Source of the DNA: Pseudomonadota bacterium
Lineage (GTDB): Bacteria > Pseudomonadota > Gammaproteobacteria > Burkholderiales > Sulfuriferulaceae
Reading direction: 5' to 3'
Assembly (NCBI GenBank): GCA_021801025.1
Contig: JAJYYK010000001.1
Coordinates: 186,001-250,000 of the forward strand
Length of the DNA: 64,000 bases
Part shown: positions 36,331-44,915 of the stretch, in pieces
Layout of the letters: every line of letters begins with the position of its first letter
How positions within the stretch are numbered: the first letter of the stretch is position 1
Position numbers and translations under genes: made by a program
Notes under the pieces: generated by a model
Told to the model about the DNA's origin: nothing
Databases searched by the model: none
What the model saw: the letters and a program-made list of their open reading frames with translations, nothing else

Positions 36331-37497
36331 TTAACGTTCATCTATATTTAATTTAATGGCGGAATTTGGAAGTATTAAGTCACAGGTTTCTGGACATACA
36401 TAACGTGGATATTCGCGAGAGGTGTCTATGCAGCCACCGCTAATGTAAACCCCTTGAGGTTCCCTGAAGTTCAACATTTCTTGCAGGATCTGCTCTGTTT
36501 TCAATTGATTATTTATTGAGGTGCGGGTGAGCTCTTCGACAATTGCTTCATCAATTTTAAATATACCCGCTTCATCTGCATAGGCCGCATTGCGCCAGTG
36601 AAAAACCTCCAGACACTTTGACGTCAACGTATAAGGTTGATCCTGTTTCCAAAAATTAGAGAATAATCCGTTACCAAGGTAAAACACCCACGATCCTTCA
36701 TAACCCATGATATTTGCCGACAGTTCGTCGGGGTTGCGAAACCATAGACGGTCTCCAGGAACATAATATTTTGGTGGCAAGGGAACCGTCATGGAACCAT
36801 ATTCACGCATAAAGATGTCATGGAATTCGCCAGACTTGATTGCCCTGTTCTCCCATTGTTTTTGCAGTTGGTGATGCAGCTTTGGGTTGGTAATCTGCAA
36901 TTCTTGGGCGATCGCAAGCAGAATGACATACTCGGTCGCCCGATAACAAGAAAACGAATAAAGCTTCCCGGATGTCGAGGGTTGGGTTGCTGCCTGCAAC
37001 GCGGTTATCAGGGGTTCCCCCGGAAGGATCGTGAACCCGGTTGCTTCAGAATAAACCCAGTAATCCTTGGGGCGCTCAGCCTCTTCGGTATCAAAAGCCA
37101 GTACGGTTTTACGTGCGGCTTCAACGATGTTTTTTCTGATGCGAACCGCTGATGCAAGTTCGTTATAACTGGGGAGGTCGAACGCCTCCGGCCCCGCTAG
37201 CATGGACAACAAAATCTCTCGTTCAAGGTCGCTGGTGCTGCATTCGGTGTCCAGATTAAGCTTTTGACATAGCTGTGTTGTATCACCGTCTGGCATCCAT
37301 TCCTGAGCGATATCCTTACGAAGCTGAAAATGAATGAACCGGCTACTGGTATTAATTTTCTCAATTGTGGTTACCCAAAAATCAAGCCCCAGTTCCTGGA
37401 GGCGGTGCATAAATTTCTGTCGCGCTTCTCCAATATCACCCGCTGTTTCCCCCTGAATTTTAATGCCCCCGAGATTTGTGTCTGGCTTGTTCGTCAT
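36331..37497 (-). CDS. Tgl-like protein-glutamine gamma-glutamyltransferase (putative)
   Basis: 388 residues. Residues about 107-285 follow the order of motifs in the Bacillus spore-coat transglutaminase Tgl: ELASAVRIRKNIVEAA, YWVYSEATG, GKLYSFSCYRATEYVILL with a candidate catalytic Cys at 184, PGDRLWFRNPD, then GYEGSWVFYLG with Glu267. Bacillus Tgl uses Cys and Glu at the matching places. The neighbouring Glu and the later His are not clearly kept. About 105 extra residues precede and 110 follow, and it has no signal peptide. It lies 5 nt after a MarR gene, so translation is likely coupled. Its substrate is unknown. Confidence 0.65.
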   Translation of the reverse strand: MTNKPDTNLGGIKIQGETAGDIGEARQKFMHRLQELGLDFWVTTIEKINTSSRFIHFQLRKDIAQEWMPDGDTTQLCQKLNLDTECSTSDLEREILLSMLAGPEAFDLPSYNELASAVRIRKNIVEAARKTVLAFDTEEAERPKDYWVYSEATGFTILPGEPLITALQAATQPSTSGKLYSFSCYRATEYVILLAIAQELQITNPKLHHQLQKQWENRAIKSGEFHDIFMREYGSMTVPLPPKYYVPGDRLWFRNPDELSANIMGYEGSWVFYLGNGLFSNFWKQDQPYTLTSKCLEVFHWRNAAYADEAGIFKIDEAIVEELTRTSINNQLKTEQILQEMLNFREPQGVYISGGCIDTSREYPRYVCPETCDLILPNSAIKLNIDER

Positions 37498-37502
37498 TAC
37501 GA

Positions 37503-38036
37503 TCAGATGTCTGAAAGAGGTTTGGTGGCTGCTGCTTCGTCTTTGTGATGCATTATGGCAATAAGAACATCCATGTTGCTGCTCAGGTTATTCAGGATAT
37601 CTGTCGGCAATCGTTGCAGGGCATCGGGCAATATCCCAATCATTGGTTTAGGGGCGCGTTCCATCACTTCGTTGCCTCGCTCGGTCAGAAACAGATAAAC
37701 AACTCGTTGATCTTCGCCGCGTTTTTTTTTAACGAGATGTTTTTTTTCCAGTTCACCAACCAAGTTGCTGGCTGTGGACTGGTGTATCGACATGACCCGT
37801 GCCAATTCGGATACACGTAAACCGGGTGAGTCTGCGATTTCAGAGATAGCCCAAAGCTGAGCACCCGTTACACCGCATTTCAACTCGATATCCTGAAAAT
37901 GTTTTTTCACGGAACTAAATATGATCCGGAATTTTCTCAGGGTCTCTTGTGTTCGTTCTTCGTGTGTCATCAAAGAAGATGTCAAGGTCGTGTCCAATTT
38001 TTCGGCGAGTGGCGTAATTATTCTCTCATTAGTCAT
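37503..38036 (-). CDS. MarR family transcriptional regulator
   Basis: 177 residues from ATG 38036. The winged helix-turn-helix is at LRVSELARVMSIHQSTASNL, with the wing KKKRGEDQRVVYL. MarR proteins usually repress their own operon until a small ligand binds. The inverted repeat ACAAT-ATA-ATTGT lies 28 nt upstream of the start, a plausible operator. It precedes the Tgl-like gene by 5 nt, which makes that gene its likely target. Confidence 0.9.
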   Translation of the reverse strand: MTNERIITPLAEKLDTTLTSSLMTHEERTQETLRKFRIIFSSVKKHFQDIELKCGVTGAQLWAISEIADSPGLRVSELARVMSIHQSTASNLVGELEKKHLVKKKRGEDQRVVYLFLTERGNEVMERAPKPMIGILPDALQRLPTDILNNLSSNMDVLIAIMHHKDEAAATKPLSDI

Positions 38037-38063
38037 AATATATTTGCAATAAATATAATTTGT

Positions 38064-38076
38064 ACAATATAATTGT
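38064..38076. promoter_or_regulatory. Candidate MarR operator
   Basis: ACAATATAATTGT is a perfect 5-3-5 inverted repeat, overlapping the palindrome TTGTACAA at 38060-38067. It lies 28 nt before the MarR start in AT-rich DNA. Operator function is inferred from position. Confidence 0.5.
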
Positions 38077-38150
38077 CTCATAGAACTTATTATTGTTGCA
38101 ACCCCAGCAGCACTCAGGGTGTTAATTAGCACGCAAGGTTTTCCGCTTTA

Positions 38151-38164
38151 TGCTAAAATTAGCA
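38151..38164. promoter_or_regulatory. Palindromic site TGCTAAAATTAGCA
   Basis: A perfect 6-2-6 inverted repeat in the intergenic region between marR and the P-type ATPase. A half-site TTAGCAC also occurs at 38126. Possibly a regulator-binding site. Confidence 0.35.
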
Positions 38165-38323
38165 CATTGTAAAAAATATAAAACTTATATAAAACAATTT
38201 GTTGCGTCATATATTACTGGAAAGACACAAGCTGTTTCATGGCAAAAACCAGACGTGGATTAACCTGATTCTTTTAGCCATCGTGGTTCCGTGCAGGGCA
38301 GCGCGACTCATGACAACCCTGCT

Positions 38324-38393
38324 TATCCGTTCTGGGTCTGGGCGCTAAAGACGCCCCGCGGACGGCTGGGTTAGCATGTGTGCTACCGTACGG
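38324..38393 (+). other. Structured intergenic stretch
   Basis: Nested pairings are visible: CCGT/ACGG around a GGGCG-CGCCC hairpin (38340-38356), then TAGCA-TGCTA (38372-38385), then the palindrome CCGTACGG (38386-38393). About 560 nt before the ATPase start. It might be an RNA element or remnant; I could not match it to a known riboswitch. Confidence 0.3.
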
Positions 38394-38713
38394 AACAAAT
38401 CGGAATCAGCGCATAAGATGATCTTGCTGTCGAGTCGTGTCGACTGCGGTGTGGCGTTGATTGTGGCCAAAGCTGCTTGGCGCATAACAGAAAATCCGAT
38501 TAAAACTCATGCTAACAAGGACCATCACAATGAGTTCAAGCACATAGCCCAGATTTTGTATAAATTGACACGCGCCCTCGCTTGTCTATTGATTGATATA
38601 AAAGATTTTGTTCAGTCGGGCGTATGAATCACTACGCCACTCCTTCTCAAAACTTCCCTGGCAATCAATATCCTGCGCGATCATCACGTGAATTTACGCA
38701 AAATCCGGGATAG

Positions 38714-38890
38714 AAGCTCATCACGGTTGTCGCGCTGTTCAACCACTCGCACGCCGAGCAGGCCGTGAAGGCGTTGTGGAAACCAGGTTTTGACATGAAG
38801 CGGCTTTCGATCGACGGACACGACGATCACACCGAAGCCGACGCAATCGCCTGCCACGAATCGGTCGTTCAGCCTGAAGCCGTGCTTTGA
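38714..38890 (+). pseudogene. Decayed remnant of a DUF1269-type stress protein
   Basis: An open stretch with an in-frame TAG just before it and no start codon reads VVALFNHSHAEQAVKALWKP then GFDMKRLSIDGHDDHTEAD. It resembles the N-terminal part of a family of small stress-related proteins (typically VAVF..HAEAE.AVK.LQKAGFDMKKLSIVGKDYH). The sequence then loses the expected YNTGDRM motif and stops at 38890. Genes of this family often precede P3A ATPases, which suggests that the remnant arrived with the next gene. Confidence 0.55.
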
Positions 38891-38954
38891 ATGGTCGATC
38901 ACGCCAACACAACCGATGCGTAGCGGTCTCGGCAAGAACGAAAGGATGCCTGTC

Positions 38955-41456
38955 ATGGAAGCCAATACCACCCAATTCAGTCAGCGCGAATCGAAACCAG
39001 GTCCGAAGCCTGATGCGAAGGACGATCTGAAATCCTTACCCCTTGCGGAGGTGGAGAAGAAATTGGCGTCATCGCCAGACGGCCTCAGTCAGACCGAAGC
39101 CCAGAAACGGCTGGCTCAATACGGGCCGAACGAGATAGTGGAAAAGAAGACCAATCCTCTGCTGAAATTCTTGACCTATTTTTGGGGTCCCATCCCGTGG
39201 ATGATCGAGGCGGCCGTGATCCTGTCGGCCGTAGCCAAGCATTGGCCAGACTTCGGCATCATCCTGGTTCTGCTCTTGGCCAACGCCGTAGTCGGATTCT
39301 GGGAGGAACACACTGCGGGCAATGCCATCGAGGCCCTCAAGGCCAAACTGGCGGTCAAGGCCAGGGTGATACGTGACGGCAAGTGGGTCAACCCGGCGGC
39401 GCGTGAGTTGGTGCCGGGTGATGTCATTCGCATGCGCCTGGGGGACATTGTGCCGGCGGATGCGCGCTTACTGGACGGCGATCCCATGTCGATCGATCAG
39501 TCCGCGCTGACCGGAGAGTCCTTGTCGGTCGAATGCAAACCGGGCGACGCGGTGTTTTCCGGTTCGATCATCCGCCGGGGTGAGAGCAGTGCGCTGGTGT
39601 ATGCCACGGGTGCGAACACCTACTTCGGCAAGACCGCAGAACTGGTTCAGGACGCGCACACCGTCAGCCATTTTCAAAAGGCGGTATTGAAGATCGGCAA
39701 CTACCTGATCATGCTTGCAGTGGTGCTGGTGGTTATGATCATTGCCGTCGCGATTTATCGCGGCGATCCGATTCTCACCACCTTGCAGTTTGCTCTGGTG
39801 CTGACCGTTGCGGCGATTCCGGTGGCGATGCCCACTGTGTTGTCGGTCACGATGGCGGTCGGCGCACGTCTGCTCGCCACAAAGCAAGCGATCGTCAGCC
39901 GCCTGGTGGCCATTGAGGAACTGGCGGGCGTGGATGTGTTGTGTGCGGACAAGACCGGCACGCTGACCCAGAACAAGCTCACGCTGGGCGATCCGTTCAG
40001 CGTGAACAATATTCCCGCCGGGCAGGTCATCCTCGACGCCGCGCTGGCGTCGCGTGCGGACGACAAGGACACAATTGATCTGGCTGTGCTGGGCGGCCTG
40101 AAAGATGACAAGGCTCTGAAGGGCTACCAGGTGATGCATTTCATGCCGTTCGACCCGGTGCACAAGCGCACCGAAGCGACCGTCAAGGGCGCGGACGGAA
40201 AACAATTCAAGGTGACCAAGGGCGCGCCGCAGGTGATCCTGGCGCTGGCGGCGAATGCCGGCGAAGTCAAGTCCGCAGTCGACAAGGCGGTCAATGACTT
40301 TGCGGCGAGCGGTTTTCGTTCGCTGGGCGTGGCGCGGTCTGAGGGAGACGGCCCATGGCAGTTTGTCGGCGTGTTACCTTTGTTCGATCCGCCACGGCAA
40401 GATGCCAAGGAAACCATCGCGACCGCGCTGGCGATGGGCGTGAAGGTCAAGATGGTGACGGGCGATGCACTGGCCATCGCCAGGGAAACCGCCAAAAAAT
40501 TAAACATGGGCGCCAATATTCTCGATGCCTCCAGCCTGGGCGACTCGAAAAAGGAGGAGACCCCAGAGGTGGCTGAGTCCATCGAAAAGGCCGACGGTTT
40601 CGCCCAGGTGTTTCCTGAACACAAGTTCCACATCGTGGATGTCCTGCAAAAACGCGGCCACATCGTCGGCATGACCGGCGACGGGGTGAATGATGCCCCA
40701 GCGCTGAAGAAGGCCGACTGTGGCATCGCCGTATCGGACGCGACGGACGCGGCACGCGCGTCGGCGGCCATCGTGCTGATGACCCCGGGCTTGTCGGTGA
40801 TCATCGACGCGATCAAGGAAAGCCGGAAGATTTTCCAGCGGATGAACAGCTACGCAATCTACCGCATCACAGAAACGCTTCGCGTGCTATTGTTCATGAC
40901 GCTCTCGATCCTGATCTTCAACTTCTATCCGGTGACAGCGGTAATGATCGTGATGTTGGCATTGCTCAATGACGGCGCCATCCTGTCCATTGCCTATGAC
41001 AACGTCCATTACAAGAATCAGCCCGAAGCATGGAACATGCGCATGGTGCTGGGGATATCCTCGGTGCTGGGCGTCATCGGGGTCGTTGCAGCCTTCGGCT
41101 TGTTTTATCTCGGCGAACGCGTGTTCCACCTCGACCGCGCGCACATCCAGACACTGATGTATTTGAAGCTGTCCGTGGCAGGACATCTGACGATTTTTCT
41201 CACTCGAACGCGCGGACCGTTCTGGTCGATACGCCCGGCGCGGATTCTCTGGGGGGCCGTGCTCGGCACACAAATCTTGGCGACGCTGATCGCGGTTTAC
41301 GGATTATTCATGACGCCTCTTGGCTGGAAATGGGCTGGGTTCGTGTGGGGCTACGCGCTACTGTGGTTCCTGGTGAATGACCGCATCAAACTGCTTGCCT
41401 ATCGGATTTTTGATCCAGTCAAAACCGGGTCTGATCAAAATTCCTTGCTGGTTTAA
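38955..41456 (+). CDS. P3A-type proton-efflux ATPase
   Basis: 833 residues from ATG 38955 (GAAAGG 9 nt upstream). Cation-ATPase N-terminus, transmembrane pairs, TGES, PVAMPTVLSVTMAVG, phosphorylation site DKTGTLTQN, ATP-binding KGAPQ, and TGDGVNDAPALKKADCG. The length and these motifs fit plasma-membrane-type H+ ATPases, which extrude protons and aid pH or acid tolerance. It is markedly richer in G/C and in GC-ending codons than its neighbours, so recent acquisition is likely. Preceded by a decayed stress gene; the 3' end carries a copy of the dispersed repeat. Confidence 0.92.
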   Translation: MEANTTQFSQRESKPGPKPDAKDDLKSLPLAEVEKKLASSPDGLSQTEAQKRLAQYGPNEIVEKKTNPLLKFLTYFWGPIPWMIEAAVILSAVAKHWPDFGIILVLLLANAVVGFWEEHTAGNAIEALKAKLAVKARVIRDGKWVNPAARELVPGDVIRMRLGDIVPADARLLDGDPMSIDQSALTGESLSVECKPGDAVFSGSIIRRGESSALVYATGANTYFGKTAELVQDAHTVSHFQKAVLKIGNYLIMLAVVLVVMIIAVAIYRGDPILTTLQFALVLTVAAIPVAMPTVLSVTMAVGARLLATKQAIVSRLVAIEELAGVDVLCADKTGTLTQNKLTLGDPFSVNNIPAGQVILDAALASRADDKDTIDLAVLGGLKDDKALKGYQVMHFMPFDPVHKRTEATVKGADGKQFKVTKGAPQVILALAANAGEVKSAVDKAVNDFAASGFRSLGVARSEGDGPWQFVGVLPLFDPPRQDAKETIATALAMGVKVKMVTGDALAIARETAKKLNMGANILDASSLGDSKKEETPEVAESIEKADGFAQVFPEHKFHIVDVLQKRGHIVGMTGDGVNDAPALKKADCGIAVSDATDAARASAAIVLMTPGLSVIIDAIKESRKIFQRMNSYAIYRITETLRVLLFMTLSILIFNFYPVTAVMIVMLALLNDGAILSIAYDNVHYKNQPEAWNMRMVLGISSVLGVIGVVAAFGLFYLGERVFHLDRAHIQTLMYLKLSVAGHLTIFLTRTRGPFWSIRPARILWGAVLGTQILATLIAVYGLFMTPLGWKWAGFVWGYALLWFLVNDRIKLLAYRIFDPVKTGSDQNSLLV

Positions 41457-41478
41457 GACGCCGTCTTTCAGGGCGCCA
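41443..41478. repeat. Dispersed palindromic repeat, copy C (diverged)
   Basis: Shares CCTTGCTGGTTTAA with copies A and B, then differs at paired positions. It overlaps the last codons and stop of the P-type ATPase. About 29 of 34 positions match copy A. Confidence 0.5.
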
Positions 41479-41611
41479 GGCGTGCCGCGCTCCAGCGAAA
41501 GCTGGCGTGATTGGGAACCTGATTCATCCGGGATTTATCCAGTCCGTGATGTTGCCGCAAATTTTACCGGATGAAGGACATCGGATTTAGAGGTTTGAAC
41601 ATTGGTTCAAC

Positions 41612-42505
41612 TTAAAGTAGGGACCTACAAGCATAACGCCCCGCGAAATCCCGTGCAAATTGCCATGCGCTGCGGCCGGAACGTGCGCCGCGAGTGAGCG
41701 CCCACTGCCGCGCTTCATGCCGCAATTGTGGTGTATCGGTGACAGGAATATGCAAGGCATCAAGCCATTGCATGACGCATGCCAGATAGGTGTCCTGGTC
41801 GAAAGCATAAAATGACAACCACAGACCGAAGCGGTCGGACAGCGATGTCTTTTCTTCCACCGTTTCGTTGGGATGGATTTCTGGACCGGCTTCGGACAGG
41901 TTGTCGCGCAAGGATTCCGGCATCAGATGGCGCCGGTTGGAAGTGGCGTAGATGAGCACATTGTCAGGCGCAGCAGCCAGTGTACCGTCCAGGGCAACTT
42001 TCATCGCCAGATAACCGTTGTCATCATGGTTAAAGCTGATGTCATCACAAAAAATGATAAAACGTTCAGTGCGTTCAGCCAATTGTTCGGTGATCTCGGC
42101 CAAATCAGCCAAACGGGTTTTATCCACTTCAATGAGGCGCAGGCCCTGTTGGCTGAATTGCGGAAGCATGGCTTTGACCAGCGAGGATTTACCCGTACCG
42201 CGTGCACCGGTGAGGAGTACATTGTTGGCCGGATATCCGGCGACGTATTGCGCTGTATTGCGCAGTATGCTGGCTTTTTGTTCATCCACACCGCTCAGCC
42301 GGTTGACATCGACAAGTTGTGGGTGAGCAATGGGCACAATTTCACCCCGCCCAGCACGGTATTGCCATCGAAATGCGGTGTGCGAAGACCAGTCTGGTGG
42401 TGTTGCCGGAGCAGGCAAACAGGCCTCCAGGCGAGCCAACAGACTTTCGGCACGGGTCAGCAGCGAGGACAACTCAACTGCGGTATTCGGCGTTAATTTT
42501 GACAT
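41612..42505 (-). CDS. DUF815 family AAA ATPase
   Basis: About 297 residues from ATG 42505. Walker [10 protein letters not shown], Walker [11 protein letters not shown], and [13 protein letters not shown], all conserved in the DUF815 (PF05673) family. Function is unassigned; the family often accompanies argJ or a Nudix gene. It overlaps the argJ stop by 32 nt, so argJ and this gene are co-transcribed. Likely cytosolic. Confidence 0.93.
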   Translation of the reverse strand: MSKLTPNTAVELSSLLTRAESLLARLEACLPAPATPPDWSSHTAFRWQYRAGRGEIVPIAHPQLVDVNRLSGVDEQKASILRNTAQYVAGYPANNVLLTGARGTGKSSLVKAMLPQFSQQGLRLIEVDKTRLADLAEITEQLAERTERFIIFCDDISFNHDDNGYLAMKVALDGTLAAAPDNVLIYATSNRRHLMPESLRDNLSEAGPEIHPNETVEEKTSLSDRFGLWLSFYAFDQDTYLACVMQWLDALHIPVTDTPQLRHEARQWALTRGARSGRSAWQFARDFAGRYACRSLL

Positions 42506-43700
42506 AGTCGTAAGAGAAATCACAGGTCCACAGGGTGGCTGACGCCGTACCGCGATGCAAGTCCGCACGCACGGTGATTTCGGCCTGGCGCATCACCGCT
42601 TGACCGTCAGATTCCCGGTAGCTCGCGGCACGCCCACCGTGTTCAGCTACTAATACGGTGCCCAGCCACAGTTGTAACAGGTTGACGTCGAGGTCGTCGA
42701 CGCCCGCATAACCGATGGCAGCCAAAATACGTCCCAGATTCGGATCTGATGCGAAAAAGGCAGTTTTGACTAATGGCGAGTGCGCAATGGCGTAACCGAT
42801 TTTGCGGCATTCGGCGATGCTGGTGCCGCCTTCAATCTGAATCCGGATAAATTTGGTCGCCCCTTCACCATCGCGCACAATGGCTTGGGCCAATTCAATA
42901 GCGACTTCACTGATTGCCTGCAACAGCATCGGGTAGGCCTGATCAGTTGAGTCGCCAATCAGTGAATTGCCTGCTTTGCCTGTGGCCATCAGCATCAGGG
43001 AATCGTTGGTCGACGTGTCTCCATCCACGGTGATACAGTTGAAACTGGCATCGGCCACCTGTTTCACCATCTGCGCAAGGACGGGCTGGGCGATGGCGGC
43101 ATCGGTAGCGATAAATCCCAGCATGGTCGCCATATTGGGATGAATCATGCCAGAGCCTTTGGAAATGCCCGTAATGGTGATATTGATACCATTGATTCGC
43201 ACTTGGCGTGATGTGCCTTTGGCCACAATATCGGTGGTCATGATCGCCTGAGCCGCTTCCAGCCAATGGTTTTCTTGCACATTGCCCAAAGCAGCAGGCA
43301 ATGCGGCGCACAGTTTTTCCGCCGGCAGAGGCTCCAAAATCACGCCAGTCGAAAATGGCAAGATGGCTTCGGCAGGGCAATTCAGTAATTTTGCCAGTGC
43401 AGCGCAGGTTTGTTTTGCGCGCGCCAACCCGTCTTCCCCCGTGCCCGCATTGGCATTGCCGGTATTAATCACTAACGCACGGGGTGCTGTGCCCGACAGG
43501 TGTTGTCGCGCCAGGATCACCGGCGCTGCACAAAAACGGTTTTGCGTGAATACACCCGCCACCTGGGTGCCGGCTTCAAGCAGTATTACCGTGACATCTT
43601 TGCGACCCACGGTTTTAATTCCCGCACTGGCGGTACCCAGTTGCACACCGGCGATGGGCAACAGAGCGGAAGCTTGCGGGGCGATAAGATTGACAGGCAT
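42474..43700 (-). CDS. argJ: Bifunctional ornithine acetyltransferase/N-acetylglutamate synthase ArgJ
   Basis: 408 residues. [13 protein letters not shown] contains the self-cleavage Thr (ATML) that splits the proenzyme into alpha and beta chains and becomes the nucleophile. [14 protein letters not shown] and [10 protein letters not shown] are further family motifs. It moves the acetyl group from N-acetylornithine to glutamate, allowing the recycling route of arginine synthesis. Overlaps the DUF815 gene. Confidence 0.97.
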   Translation of the reverse strand: MPVNLIAPQASALLPIAGVQLGTASAGIKTVGRKDVTVILLEAGTQVAGVFTQNRFCAAPVILARQHLSGTAPRALVINTGNANAGTGEDGLARAKQTCAALAKLLNCPAEAILPFSTGVILEPLPAEKLCAALPAALGNVQENHWLEAAQAIMTTDIVAKGTSRQVRINGINITITGISKGSGMIHPNMATMLGFIATDAAIAQPVLAQMVKQVADASFNCITVDGDTSTNDSLMLMATGKAGNSLIGDSTDQAYPMLLQAISEVAIELAQAIVRDGEGATKFIRIQIEGGTSIAECRKIGYAIAHSPLVKTAFFASDPNLGRILAAIGYAGVDDLDVNLLQLWLGTVLVAEHGGRAASYRESDGQAVMRQAEITVRADLHRGTASATLWTCDFSYDYVKINAEYRS

Positions 43701-43847
43701 GGTGTCGGAGATCCTTCTTAAAACAGGTAAATTTATTCCGGGAGGCGTGCAAACAAAATTTCTCAGATTGTTTTAAACGCGACCGTTTCCCGAAAGCGTG
43801 TCTGTACACATTATTTTGCGTTGCGCGTCACATTTTTTCTTTGCACA

Positions 43848-44174
43848 TTATTTTGCGCGCAGTGCCTCGTCATTGTACGCCCCATCAATTTTATGCACGA
43901 TGTCCTCGACCATGCGAAAGCCTTCAACCGGTGCATCATCTTTCATATAATGCAGGCGAATTGGCCCGAGGGCTTTAATGGCCTGTGCCCGATTCAGTTC
44001 TTCATCAGGGCTTTGCAGTGCGCTATGGGTGTACAGTTGCGCAATGATATGACCAGCAATCGTGTTGTTGTGCTGTTCGTTAAGCGCGGCATTCAGTGTG
44101 GCGGATACGTCGCCCTGTGCCAAATCATACTTGCTGTGTTGCAGGATGTAACTTAGCAGTGCTGTAAAAGTCAT
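43848..44174 (-). CDS. Hypothetical protein, 108 residues, coupled to the EVE gene
   Basis: A soluble, mostly helical 108-residue protein; I do not recognise its family. It contains LLSYILQHSKYDLAQGDVSATLNAALNEQ-like helices. The start ATG at 44174 overlaps the EVE stop by 4 nt, so they form an operon EVE-this gene. Natural composition, and the coupling, argue that it is real. Confidence 0.6.
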   Translation of the reverse strand: MTFTALLSYILQHSKYDLAQGDVSATLNAALNEQHNNTIAGHIIAQLYTHSALQSPDEELNRAQAIKALGPIRLHYMKDDAPVEGFRMVEDIVHKIDGAYNDEALRAK

Positions 44175-44644
44175 GTGGTTCCCTGTTGCGCTAACTCGTT
44201 GACAATAAATTGATAATCTCGGGCATCTAGTGGTGTAATGGACAACCGGTTACCTCGTTGTAAAATTCGCAAATCGCTTAATTCTGGACGGCTACGTAAT
44301 TCGGCCAATGAAATCAAGCGGGTTTTTCGCACCAGTTGCACATCCACATTGAACCAGCGCGGTGTTTCGGATGTGGCTTTGGGGTCAAAATAACGGTGAG
44401 CAGGATCAAATTGGGTCGCATCGGGGTAGGCCAGGCAACTGACCCGGGCAAATCCTGCAATGCCGGGTTCTTTGCAGCTGGAATGGTAAAACAATACCCC
44501 ATCATCGACGCGCATTTGGTCGCGCATGAAATTGCGCGCCTGATAATTGCGTATGCCATACCATGCCACCGTTTGATTGGGGAAGCTGGCGAGGTCGTCT
44601 ATGCTGACATCCGAGGGCTCGGATTTCATTAACCAGTAGCGCAT
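44171..44644 (-). CDS. EVE domain protein
   Basis: 157 residues: YWLMKSEPSDVSIDDL at the start, WYGIRNYQARNFMRD, VLFYHSSCKEPGIAG, then ATQFDP and YFDPKA. This is the complete EVE domain, related to the YTH and PUA folds that read modified nucleotides in RNA or DNA. Its bacterial role is not settled. It is convergent-free and divergent from the large c-di-GMP protein. Confidence 0.93.
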   Translation of the reverse strand: MRYWLMKSEPSDVSIDDLASFPNQTVAWYGIRNYQARNFMRDQMRVDDGVLFYHSSCKEPGIAGFARVSCLAYPDATQFDPAHRYFDPKATSETPRWFNVDVQLVRKTRLISLAELRSRPELSDLRILQRGNRLSITPLDARDYQFIVNELAQQGTT

Positions 44645-44770
44645 GAGTGAACGAAGCGAAATGAAAAACTGTAGTTTACTGGAAAATCGTGTTTGTGCAT
44701 CGACATCTCAGGACTCTTTTTAGATCATCCAAAATGCTGGATAGGCGACTTAACCTGGATAAGAGCAGTT

Positions 44771-44795
44771 GGGCGAGTGTGAATCACGCTCGCCC
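44771..44795. other. GC-rich hairpin between divergent genes
   Basis: GGGCGAGTG and CGCTCGCCC form a 9-position stem with one G-U pair. It lies between the EVE gene and the large c-di-GMP gene. No U-run follows on either strand, so it may be a regulatory structure. Confidence 0.35.
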
Positions 44796-44915
44796 ATCAG
44801 AAAACGAAATATCATTCACCGCTTAAGGTACTTACAGGTCACTCTGTCAAATAATGTAGTAAAATCCGGGCAACAGTATCAACTGTACACGACATAGCGC
44901 AGAAAAAATGTCCTG

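Noticed and set aside
36069-36356. 95-residue open frame
   Set aside because: Lies in a promoter-like gap without ribosome site or recognised features.
38376-38627. 83-residue frame before the ATPase
   Set aside because: No ribosome site, overlaps structured intergenic DNA, and no domain is recognisable.
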